In this document: piece by piece, positions 53,632-62,115 of the stretch
Numbering within the stretch: the first letter of the stretch is position 1
How the letters are laid out: each line of letters starts with the position of its first letter
From: Leishmania mexicana MHOM/GT/2001/U1103
Lineage: Eukaryota; Euglenozoa; Kinetoplastea; Trypanosomatida; Trypanosomatidae
Reading direction: 5' to 3'
DNA length: 64,000 nucleotides
NCBI RefSeq assembly: GCF_000234665.1
Contig: NC_018338.1
Span: forward strand, 1,032,084-1,096,083
Translations under genes and position numbers: made by a program
Notes under the pieces: generated by a model
What the model was told of the DNA's origin: nothing
Databases searched by the model: none
What the model saw: the letters and a program-made list of their open reading frames with translations, nothing else

Positions 53632-55299
53632 TCACACCTCACCAGGAAAGAGGGCGGCGAGTTCCTCTTTCACTCGCTGTGTGTTCACCATCGGCAGCTC
53701 TGCCGTCACCTCGGCGAGCATTTTCGGCACCTCCGACCTCACTACGTCTTCGGGGGTGTCATTCATGCTAATAAAGGTGAGTGTGCCGTCCACAGAGGCG
53801 AACGCCTCGGCGTTCATGGGAATTTGCGTCAGCAGAGACCGAAGTGCCGCCGCCAAACCGTTGTAGCGAGAGTTACTTCGCTCGGATTTGGGCTTCTTTT
53901 CAGCAGGTTCTGTCGTAGCGTCGGTTGCGTTGTTTCGCGCGTACATGTCCGCCAACTGCTGCTCGAATGAGTCGACATCGCTGACGTCCTCATCGCTGTC
54001 GCGCTCGTCGTCCTCTTTGTCTCGCAGGAATGGGTCACCCCCCATGACACGTCCACTATCGGTGCCACCGTGCAGGTCGAGATCTCGGTCAAACCGATTC
54101 CGCTTCTGACTGCGGTTCTCCGCGCGCTGCGCCGCTTTGAGGGCCGCCCGACGCAGCTGATCCTCGCGCTCCGCCTGCAGTTGCTCCGCCGAGGCATTTG
54201 TGACATGATCTTGAAGTCGTGCCTCTAACTGCAGCTGCTCCGCCAGTGTCATCGGCCGGCCATCCTTTATGCGTCGCTTCATTTCCCGCTCGCGCATCTC
54301 ATATTCCTCGCGTACAAACTCTTCGTGGATGCTGCGTCCCTTGCGCGGGCGAGCCCAGTTGATTGATGGCATAGCAGAGTCCGCGTACGGCAAGTTGCGG
54401 TCCCGGTTCGCCAATTCGCGCTGGCGGCGCTCCTGCGCGAGGGCAGCCTCGATAGAGGCCGCCTCCCCGAGGCGCGCGGTGAGATGCTTCTGTGGAACAG
54501 TGGAGGCAATCACAGCATCGATTTCCATCCCTGCCTTACCCACTTCTAGCGTCTCGCCGAGTAGATTTAGTGTGGACTCCTGCGAGGGAAGCAGCGTCAG
54601 TACGTCATTGCCGACGTGCATCGTCATGGAGCCATCGCTCCAGCGCACGATGCGGCTATTGCTCGAGACCCCTTTATCACTGACGTTCCACCGGAGCACG
54701 TTGGTCGGCGTGTAGAGCATAAACTTGTTGCTCTCCAAGTATGCGCAGGTCGACGGGTCGCAAGGGCGCGGGTCGGCGTGCAGCGTCTGTCGGTTCGGAA
54801 AGATGACCGGCATGTCCAGCAACCAGGACGGAGTCGCCGTCCTCTCCCGCTTCTCGTCCCAGCGCTCCGGCAGCGAGCTCTCCAGAAGCGTAAAAGGGAC
54901 GTTCTGATCGGCGCGCAGTACGTCGGCGCCGGCGCTGCCGAAGTACCGCGCACCCTCCTCGTACACCAGCACATCTTTGTTCATTTTCATCTCTCGTGCC
55001 AGCATCTCAACACCGTAGCGCTCCTCTTGAAAGAGGTGCACGTCATCTTCGCGGATGGCACCACCGAAGAGGTCGTGCAGGATGGACCGTGTATCAATGA
55101 GACCCGGATCCTTCGCTGTGGCTCGGTCAAGTTCTTCCACCTGGAAGATGGGACCGAACAGCGCCTGCATCGTCAGCCCCATAACCGCGGGTGCGTGGGC
55201 ACCTCCAGGTTGTGAGAGGACGTCATCCTCGTCGAAGCCCGTCGCTGTAGCGGCTGCTAGAGGGGATGTAGCCGCTGGCACATGTGGTGCAGGAGCCAT
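53632..55299 (-). CDS. LEO1: LEO1-like subunit of the PAF1 transcription-elongation complex
   Basis: 555 aa nuclear protein. LEO1 is part of the PAF1 complex, which travels with RNA polymerase II and is tied to chromatin modification and RNA processing. The tell-tale motif is RIVRWSDGSMTMHVGNDV (about residues 216-233), which matches the LEO1 core pattern 'v-k-WSDGSms-h-GNe-v'. Before it lies a beta-type segment, ESNKFMLYTPTNVLRWNV (189-206). After it come an Arg/Glu-rich helix region (about 280-380) and an acidic 'DEDVSDVDSFE' stretch, like the charged C-termini of other LEO1 proteins. The last 80 residues (from NGLAAALRSLL) are not typical of LEO1. Start: an in-frame ATG at 55333-55335 adds 12 residues, but the first AG after the pyrimidine tract falls inside it, favouring 55297-55299. 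Confidence 0.82.
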   Translation of the reverse strand: MAPAPHVPAATSPLAAATATGFDEDDVLSQPGGAHAPAVMGLTMQALFGPIFQVEELDRATAKDPGLIDTRSILHDLFGGAIREDDVHLFQEERYGVEMLAREMKMNKDVLVYEEGARYFGSAGADVLRADQNVPFTLLESSLPERWDEKRERTATPSWLLDMPVIFPNRQTLHADPRPCDPSTCAYLESNKFMLYTPTNVLRWNVSDKGVSSNSRIVRWSDGSMTMHVGNDVLTLLPSQESTLNLLGETLEVGKAGMEIDAVIASTVPQKHLTARLGEAASIEAALAQERRQRELANRDRNLPYADSAMPSINWARPRKGRSIHEEFVREEYEMREREMKRRIKDGRPMTLAEQLQLEARLQDHVTNASAEQLQAEREDQLRRAALKAAQRAENRSQKRNRFDRDLDLHGGTDSGRVMGGDPFLRDKEDDERDSDEDVSDVDSFEQQLADMYARNNATDATTEPAEKKPKSERSNSRYNGLAAALRSLLTQIPMNAEAFASVDGTLTFISMNDTPEDVVRSEVPKMLAEVTAELPMVNTQRVKEELAALFPGEV

Positions 55300-56783
55300 T
55301 AGGTCCGTCGGCTCTGGTGCTGTGTGGCACTCCATTCCAGGAACGCGCGGTGTAGATGATTCGGGAAAGGGACAAACAGCCCAAGAGAGAAAGAGAGACG
55401 GCAGTACAGGAGGAATTACGCCACACTATCCGGAGTTTATGGAACAAAGTGAACCAGGAACAACAAAACGCGATGTTGAACCCCACCACCACCACCACCA
55501 CCGACAAGCACAGCACAGCCTTTGCGCAAACACATACACACAGCGCACAAAAAGAGAAAAGATCCCGCCAGCAAACACAGCACCACGACCTTTCGACACA
55601 CGGCACGCACTGCCCGTGATGTTTCCTCCTTCGACGAGGACTGCAACGCAGCAGCGAGAGATTCCAACGGGCTAAAGGAACAGAGAAACACGTTACAAGG
55701 GAGGGTCGAAATTGCGGCGGCACGAGGGTTGATTCGCTGCAACCGTGTTTGTGCGGGTGGCCGAGTGCCTCTTCTCGCGTGCGCAATGCTACAGCGCCTG
55801 TGTGCACGTCACAACTAGGCGTTATTCTTCCTCACAGCTGGGGGAAGTTGGATGGGGAGTGTTGGCGGCTTACGTGATCAACGTGCTCAGGAAGCGCGAG
55901 CAGCTGCAGAAGGACAGTCGCCGTCTGAGGCGGTAACGATTCGTATGTGCAGCCTACAACGGCAATCGCACGCACTGCGAGTCCCCCCCCCCTCGCCCAG
56001 AACGACAAAGATCAAGAAAGAAAGAAACGGCCGAAAAAAGTTCGTGAGTGCGTAGAAGAGTATGGTTCCCCACATGTGCCGCGCTCCAGGAAATGCGGGG
56101 GAACAGAGCTTGACCAGGGAATCAACACGGGAAAAACGCGAGCCGATGCAGCCACGTAACCCCGCCTCCCCCCGTTGCCACGACGCAGCTGTGAGAGAAG
56201 GGAGAGCATCCTCCCCCATCATCGGTGCGCTTATAGAAGCTTAAGCGAAACGGTTGTGTATTTGTTTCGTGTGCACCATCGCCGCCGCTCTACAGCTGGC
56301 AGCGGTGGCTAGCGTCATCCGCGGTGGTAATTTTGTAAACAAGCAACAAGCACCCCGCGTGCGTTTGGCCCCCGCAGAGAGCACCGATCAGAGAGATTTG
56401 TGGTGAGGGACGTTTGTTACAAGTGGCTTAGCCGCTTCTTCACGAGCAACATCGGTGGAATCAGGACCACTCTCACGTCATTCAAATTGAAAAGCCGTCC
56501 CTTCTTACAGACGTCGCGTGGGGAGGGGCAGAGACGGAGGTGACAGGACCTCGCACCAAGAAACGAACGGGTACGACAGCCAGCAGCGCTTGGCAAGAAC
56601 GCTTCCTCTCGTGTAACTCCAGTTGCACCGTCGCGGAAAACGGGCGTAACAGCAATACGCCCCGTCCCCGCTCACAAAATCCGACCGCGGAAAGATGAGA
56701 TGTTCAATATAGACCCGCAGATACACGCAGGCACACACGCACGTGTGATTTTGTGCTCCCCTATGCCCCTTTCATTCCGTTCG
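55300..56783. other. Intergenic region
   Basis: No gene. It contains the pyrimidine tract upstream of LEO1 (minus sense, about 55360-55400), a short CAC/CCA trinucleotide run near 55480-55502, and otherwise unremarkable sequence. Confidence 0.5.
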
Positions 56784-57239
56784 TCAGCTGTGCAAATCCT
56801 CATTTCGGATTTGCGCGCGTAGCTTGACACAGCGCTTCTTGTGGTCCCACTTTTTGGAGAGGCTGTCGCTCACCGCCAGCCCACGCTCCACCATCTTCTC
56901 CTTGCGCTTCGCCTGCTTTCGCGTCAGCTGCTTCTTCTTTGTGACAGAGGCGTCAAGGACGAGGCCACCGATAATGCGCACCGCCCGCTTCACCGCCACG
57001 TTTGTTGCCGCCTCATCCATGCCAGGGCCGCTCGCAGCAGTGCCCGCGCTGGTGTCCTTCTCTAGTTCTCCATTCAGCCGCGCCATCTCGCGGTCAACCT
57101 CGTCTTCCAGCTTCTGCGATTGCTGCTCACTGCGGCGCTCGAGCTCGCGCTGAGCACGCTCTACCTTTCGCTTCTGCACCGTCTTTCGGTGCGCCCGCTT
57201 CTTCGCCATCTGCTTCAGCTTTCGCACTAGCTTCGTCAT
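56784..57239 (-). CDS. Small basic coiled-coil protein, possibly nucleolar
   Basis: 151 aa, very rich in Lys, Arg and Glu. Residues 1-65 are a basic then mixed-charge helix (KLKQMAKKRAHRKTVQKRK and on), followed by an Ala/Gly/Thr-rich linker and a hydrophobic strip 'RAVRIIGGLVLDA' (about 92-104). A second basic helix is TRKQAKRKEKMVERG, and the end is 'WDHKKRCVKLRAQIRNE'. The composition resembles small ribosome-biogenesis or nucleolar factors, but I recognise no named family, so no function is assigned. The start at 57237-57239 is chosen because everything upstream in the open frame is low-complexity and lies across a TG repeat. Confidence 0.7.
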   Translation of the reverse strand: MTKLVRKLKQMAKKRAHRKTVQKRKVERAQRELERRSEQQSQKLEDEVDREMARLNGELEKDTSAGTAASGPGMDEAATNVAVKRAVRIIGGLVLDASVTKKKQLTRKQAKRKEKMVERGLAVSDSLSKKWDHKKRCVKLRAQIRNEDLHS

Positions 57240-57793
57240 GGTTTCGGGGAGAAGCGGCCAATGGAGAAGTGAGTTCGGTTTCCTGTGCTGACTCTCCGTG
57301 TGTGGCAAGAGCACCTCGCATCCGTGCAAAATGCGTGATTGGCGAGGCGGCCGATGCATTGTGTGTGTGTGTGTGTGTGATGTTACGTGTGCCAAGAGAG
57401 GAAGAAAGAGGATGAGGCAGGCGGTATAGAAGCGAGAGAAATGATCGCTGCACATTCGATATTGGCAACATCGACGGCGGTTTAGCGGTACCGAAGCAGG
57501 GAGCAACCGAGTGCAGACGCACACAGCGTGCATCGACGGGCACGTATGCGCCCAGTAAGAAAACGCGCCCATCGAGAACAACGAATCTGCCATGTGCACA
57601 TCTCGTATCTGGCCCATTTAGATCCCATAAGACCGGAGGACGTACATGACACAGATATCAAGTGTGGCACCGTCCCACCAGAAAAGGAAAAAACAAGCTT
57701 GGAAAGCAAATCCATTGTGTCGCACTAGGCAAACATACGTACACGCAGACCTGCGCACAAGACGTACGCTGGCCGCCCTCTTCTTCTCACGGG
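57240..57793. other. Intergenic region with TG repeat
   Basis: No gene. It has (GT)9 at 57361-57379 on the plus strand. In the transcribed sense it holds the 3' end of the pseudokinase transcript and the leader of the small basic protein gene. Confidence 0.6.
57361..57379. repeat. (GT)n microsatellite
   Basis: Perfect GT dinucleotide run, CA in the transcribed sense, 122 bp upstream of the small basic protein start. Confidence 0.9.
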
Positions 57794-60016
57794 TTAGTAT
57801 TCGTCCATCTTCAGGTGCTTCTTTCGCTGCTTCCGTAGCCACGAGTTGTAGAGAACCGAAGACGTGTTGGCGGCCCTGTCAGACGAGATCATATGCGCCG
57901 GCATGGACGGCATCACACGCAGCGTTTCGGCGATGTTGAAAACAGCCTCCTTTGGCTCAGGCACCGAGTGCTGTGTCACTTCCTCAAGGGGGACCTCTTG
58001 GCGGACCGGTGGAGCGTCACCGGTGGCCGTTGTATCCGCGACAGAGGCGTGCAACAGTATGTCGGCCAGGGCAACGCTATCTGTCACAGCGGCGATGTCC
58101 GACGGACAGGTCGCGAAACCTTCCAAAAGTAGCTCCATGAAACGAAAGCACAGCTTAGGGTCGCTGCGCTCCAGCTTGTCAAAGTGCTCAGTGAGCTCCC
58201 CCATAATGGTCGTGGTGGTGGTGATGTCGCGTGGCAGCTGCCGAGTGTTCTGCACGCGCTCCCGCAACGCTGCGCAGGTGCTCTTTTGCGCAGAGGGCAT
58301 GGCTGAAGTAGACGTCTGTGTGGCCATCACACATATGTCGCGGTACTGGTCATGCAGACGCGCGACATCGTGCAGTGCCTGCTCGGTCGCTGCTGCCAAC
58401 GACGGAGCTAGGCGTTGTCGCGCCGGCATGGTGGCTGTGGCAGTTGGGTCGTTTGACGCACTGCCGCCTGGCAGCTCACACGGTTCTGTTGTTCCTGGAG
58501 GCAACACGGCCATCGGCACAAACACGTCGCGAAAGCTGGGTGGAGTCGTCCAGTGCAGATCTTGTAGCGATAGAGATATCAAGGAGTTGTCGACGACCTT
58601 GTTAGGAAGGTCTGTGTCGACCATGCTCACAGTTCGCGAGTGTGGTGCAGTCGGTTGCACCGACGCAGGCGTGCGTTCATGTCTCCTGATGGCTTTAACG
58701 GCTTCAGCGAGGTGGATGACGGTGCGGTTCGGCTCAAGCATTGTCAAGGTGCGGTGCTTCGCAATGGCGCTAGACTTGAGGAGCGTCGAAATGGACGGCC
58801 GCTTCGTGGGAGAACACTCCAGGCAGCGACAAATGAGGTCGGCCATGCCTTCCTCCGTGTCAGCCGGGAGCAGAGCTGCTGGTTGGGGCAGATGACTCCG
58901 GATCACATGAAGGCGTTCAGTCGCATTTGTGGCCCCGGAGAGGTTCTCGTGATTTAAGGAGCACAGCTGCAACATCAGAAGCCCCAATGCCCACACATCA
59001 GCGCAGAATGGAAGCGTGCCGCATGGCGCTGACAAGACTGCATTCCAGTCGGACATTTCGCTCATCTCTGGTGCACAAACGAAACACTTTCCCTCACCAA
59101 GGACAGTGCCTGTTGAGTCGCCTATGAACGACGTGCACGGCGACTCCATGACCGCTGCCGGCGCAGAGCTCGTCGGCCCTTCCACCGCATCGAGCATCGC
59201 TACCGCAGAGAGAGGAAGCCGAACCTGCACGCAACCCTTGTTGACGTCCATTTGCACCCAGTCAAGGGGGAGATCGCGGCACAGCACATGCCCAACAGTG
59301 TGTAAGTGCAGCAGGACCTGCGCAAGTTGGCACGCAATGGCCGCCGCGTCGTTCTGAATCTTGAGGCTTCCTTGCTTGAGGCGTCTCTTTGCCACGGCGT
59401 CGGCGTAGTCGGCGAGCGAGCAGCCATCAATGTACTCCTCCACTACCACCAGCGCAGTTATTGATGACGAAGAGGCCAGCGCCGGTACGACTGCGCCGGC
59501 AGGCCAGTAGGAACCTCCACTGTCTTGTGCGGTGCCTGCCTGTTTCACGAGATTTTCGACTGGAGGTGACGAGGTCGCTGGGGACGCACCGGGTCCTTTC
59601 ATGACGACGACGCTGCCGACGCCGCCGCTTGTGGAGCTTGGAGAACTTGGAGCCTGGTTCGTGTAGAAGGCATCTATCAGAGTGCGCAGGTACGGGTGAT
59701 CAGCTTGTCGGCGAAGACGAATGTTCTGCAAGACGAGATGCAGCGAGGCAGCTTCGGATGTGGTGTCCGACTCCTGAAGAGGGGTAGTGAGTGGAATGTA
59801 TGTGACAAGTGCTGCGCTCACCAATGACTTGGCGCCCGACTTAGTAGCATTGCCCTCCACAAGAACCGGTATGTCCTCCGCGCATGGAGGGGGGAGGCGT
59901 TGGGCACGGTACGTTGTAGCCTGTGCAAAAAGTGCACCGTAGGAGCCGCGCTCGGGATCCACAGCCATCTCCAGCCGGTACTTGTGGCCACGGGTATCGA
60001 CGAGTACGGCGCTCAT
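57794..60016 (-). CDS. Protein pseudokinase
   Basis: 740 aa with a kinase-like region at about residues 60-440. Recognisable: hinge-like 'ALVVVEEYIDGCSLADYA', a catalytic-loop position reading HVLCRDLPLDWVQMD (His of HRD is Cys, the usual K-x-x-x-N is absent), subdomain IX 'CADVWALGLLMLQLCSL', and subdomain XI 'CLECSPTKRPSISTLLKSS'. No VAIK lysine is visible in 'AALVTYIPL' and no DFG is found, so it should not be an active kinase. The C-terminal about 300 residues are helical or low-complexity without a named domain. It may be a scaffold. The start at 60014-60016 follows a pyrimidine tract and an AG only 2 nt upstream. Confidence 0.8.
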   Translation of the reverse strand: MSAVLVDTRGHKYRLEMAVDPERGSYGALFAQATTYRAQRLPPPCAEDIPVLVEGNATKSGAKSLVSAALVTYIPLTTPLQESDTTSEAASLHLVLQNIRLRRQADHPYLRTLIDAFYTNQAPSSPSSTSGGVGSVVVMKGPGASPATSSPPVENLVKQAGTAQDSGGSYWPAGAVVPALASSSSITALVVVEEYIDGCSLADYADAVAKRRLKQGSLKIQNDAAAIACQLAQVLLHLHTVGHVLCRDLPLDWVQMDVNKGCVQVRLPLSAVAMLDAVEGPTSSAPAAVMESPCTSFIGDSTGTVLGEGKCFVCAPEMSEMSDWNAVLSAPCGTLPFCADVWALGLLMLQLCSLNHENLSGATNATERLHVIRSHLPQPAALLPADTEEGMADLICRCLECSPTKRPSISTLLKSSAIAKHRTLTMLEPNRTVIHLAEAVKAIRRHERTPASVQPTAPHSRTVSMVDTDLPNKVVDNSLISLSLQDLHWTTPPSFRDVFVPMAVLPPGTTEPCELPGGSASNDPTATATMPARQRLAPSLAAATEQALHDVARLHDQYRDICVMATQTSTSAMPSAQKSTCAALRERVQNTRQLPRDITTTTTIMGELTEHFDKLERSDPKLCFRFMELLLEGFATCPSDIAAVTDSVALADILLHASVADTTATGDAPPVRQEVPLEEVTQHSVPEPKEAVFNIAETLRVMPSMPAHMISSDRAANTSSVLYNSWLRKQRKKHLKMDEY

Positions 60017-60840
60017 GACTGTGCAGGAGGCGGAGAACACAACAAAAACAGAGAAGAAAGTCGAAACGGCCGGCGCCCGTGCCGGGAGAGAGGGTGGGTG
60101 CAGAGCAGCACCGGCAATGTAGAAACACTGCCGAAACAAAGCAAAAAAAAAGGTCCGGCGCGCGCAAGTTCCGTTACATCTTCACACGCATGCAACCGGG
60201 CGCTGCAGCGTTGGGTCTATGTAAAGGAGACGCAGAGGTGCATGAGGGAGGAGGATGGGGTGCAGATGTGTGAGCGAGTAGAGGCCGGCGTGAGCAACAA
60301 CGCATAACCTGCATGAGAAAAAGGAAAGAAGTTTCCCCCATGCAAGAAAGAGAGAATAGGCGGGAAACGAAAACAAGCAGTGGATTGGGACGACGCCCCA
60401 TTTCGACCGTCCCCGATGGGGCTCTCCGTGGCGGAACCCAAAACGCGCAAAAAAAAATGCGGGGCCGGCAGTACAGCCGTGCAGGGTTTGATGGGCAAAA
60501 CTGCCATCATGCCTACGGAAATCGCCGCGACTGCAGCACGTTCCGGTCCATGGTGTGCCTGGCGTACTATCAGCGAGCAAAGACAAAGTACACCTTTCTT
60601 TGTTCGCGTTCTCGTGATGATGTCTTGATGCACCGTGGTTTCCTTCCTCCCACTCCTCCACGCCGTCCTCCCTGGACGAGAGGAAGGCATGGAGCGCAAG
60701 ATGGGGGCGATGTCACCCCCCTCCCCACAAGCGACAACACGAGCCCCCGCAAGGGTATCGCTGAATTGTCAGAGGAACGCAACACAGACACACACATACG
60801 ACACCACCAACGCCCTCTAGGGTCGAGAAACATCAAATGC
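60017..60840. other. Intergenic region
   Basis: No gene. It holds the pyrimidine tract of the pseudokinase gene and the 3' UTR of TRAPPC1. Short frames on either strand lack domains. Confidence 0.5.
60019..60020 (-). promoter_or_regulatory. Predicted spliced-leader acceptor of the pseudokinase gene, 2 nt from ATG
   Basis: On the minus strand a T/C-rich tract (about 60021-60058) ends in 'gcacag', the only AG after the tract, followed by 'tc' and ATG. The mature 5' UTR would be the spliced leader plus two bases. Confidence 0.45.
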
Positions 60841-61266
60841 TCAAGTAAGCAGTTTTTTGCGGCGGAAGAGCGCCTCCATGGCATCCTCAAACTCTGTTCC
60901 GGTGACGAGCATGCCCTTCTCGTGTCGGTACGACGGGTTCTTCGTCACGGTACGGATAAACACGTCTTTGAGGAGTTCCGTCAGGGTGCCTTGCACGAGT
61001 GCCGTGCTCATTGCCTTGTCCGTAAAGAGAGCAACGCGGTAGCCCGTCATTGTCTCCAAGTAGTGTACCTTGTACAGTGGTGTGTGCACGGCCCGCAAGC
61101 CGCCAGTCTGCGTGGAGGACAGCTGGGAGCTGATGTGCTGGAGGGTGTAGACAAACCCAGCGACGAGACCGTCCTCGCCGTGCTGCACAGCGCTGGTACG
61201 CCTCCACTGCTTTGTGTAGATGGTGTCCCCGTAGCGGTTGAACACGTAGATGGAGTACAGCGTCAT
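60841..61266 (-). CDS. TRAPPC1: TRAPP complex subunit 1 (Bet5)
   Basis: 141 aa, the usual size of Bet5/TRAPPC1 (about 145). It is a small longin-fold subunit of the TRAPP tethering complex, which acts as exchange factor for Ypt1/Rab1 in ER-Golgi traffic. Seen: N-terminal strand 'MTLYSIYVFNRYGDTIY' followed by 'QWRR', then 'LQHISSQLS', 'LYKVHYLETMTGYRVALFTD' (strand pair about 64-83), and a 'VFIRTVTKNP' helix. These match Bet5 in order and spacing. The start at 61264-61266 is chosen because the family begins exactly there and an AG lies 2 nt upstream; the frame stays open for 126 codons further with no domain and crosses the splice tract. Confidence 0.9.
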   Translation of the reverse strand: MTLYSIYVFNRYGDTIYTKQWRRTSAVQHGEDGLVAGFVYTLQHISSQLSSTQTGGLRAVHTPLYKVHYLETMTGYRVALFTDKAMSTALVQGTLTELLKDVFIRTVTKNPSYRHEKGMLVTGTEFEDAMEALFRRKKLLT

Positions 61267-62115
61267 GGCTGCACCCCGGCGGAGTGCGGACAGAATTAGG
61301 AATGCGACACGCACACAAAAAAAAACTACTTCAGGCGCCCCACGGTGAATTCGCAGTAGAAGCGACCCCTCAACAATTTTCTTTTTCGTAGGAACAGCGT
61401 CGGAAATGGCAGTTAAGGCGACCTTCACCTGTGCAAGGCCTTCGTTTTTTTTTTCGATAGCAGCACCGGGGATGTGCGCAGCGCGGGCCTTGTGAGTTCT
61501 GTCCTCGGATACGTAATCAGGGAGCAACACAGGCGGCGCACCCTGCAAAAAGCGAAGGGCAGCGGTCCGGCGCGCACTCTGTCCAGCGCGGAAGGAGAGA
61601 TCGGCAAATGAGACCATGTCGGCGGAAAAAAGGGAGGAGTCCAACAGAGAAAAGACAGAGGAAGGCCGGGCATACGACTCCCCGTGCAGTCATGTGTGCT
61701 CTCAGCGTTCCGCAGCACAAGAAGAACAGGAGAGGCTCGACAAGGGCACGTGCGCAGTGCAGACATTTACTCCGCTCAGGGCAGAATGCGGGAGAGTACC
61801 CGTGGGATGCAAGACTCTAAGCCCGCATGATTTCATTGCATATATGTGATTTTTGTTGCTGCCTCCTTCCTCAGCAGCTGCAGTGTTTAGGTTACGCACC
61901 CGAAGGCAAGGTACAGCAGCACGGGGACGTCAGAGAGAGAGAGCAGTCTCGTGAGCGTGCCCATGCACCTCTCTCTGTGCGTGCGGGCACGAGGGCGATG
62001 GGTCATCTGCTCCCTAGCACCGGCCGAGCAGAGCAGGATAAAAGGAGGGAAAACTCTCGGGAAGGAGCCTGCTCGTAGATGCCAGCGTCACCGAAACAGG
62101 TCTTTCCAACAGTGC
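61267..62115. other. Intergenic region
   Basis: No gene. It separates TRAPPC1 from the SpoU-like gene. Some A-rich runs (61316-61326, 61446-61455). Confidence 0.5.
61269..61270 (-). promoter_or_regulatory. Predicted spliced-leader acceptor of TRAPPC1, 2 nt from ATG
   Basis: A T9 tract and pyrimidine-rich stretch (minus sense, about 61275-61326) are followed by 'ggggtgcag', the only AG before 'cc' and ATG. Confidence 0.45.

Noticed and set aside
3302..57379. CA/TG tracts considered as CRISPR-like or telomeric repeats
   Set aside because: Simple dinucleotide microsatellites without unique spacers, and no TTAGGG-type arrays.
60841..61644. N-terminal extension of TRAPPC1 to 267 residues
   Set aside because: Bet5 family proteins start at the internal Met; the extension crosses the pyrimidine tract and splice acceptor.
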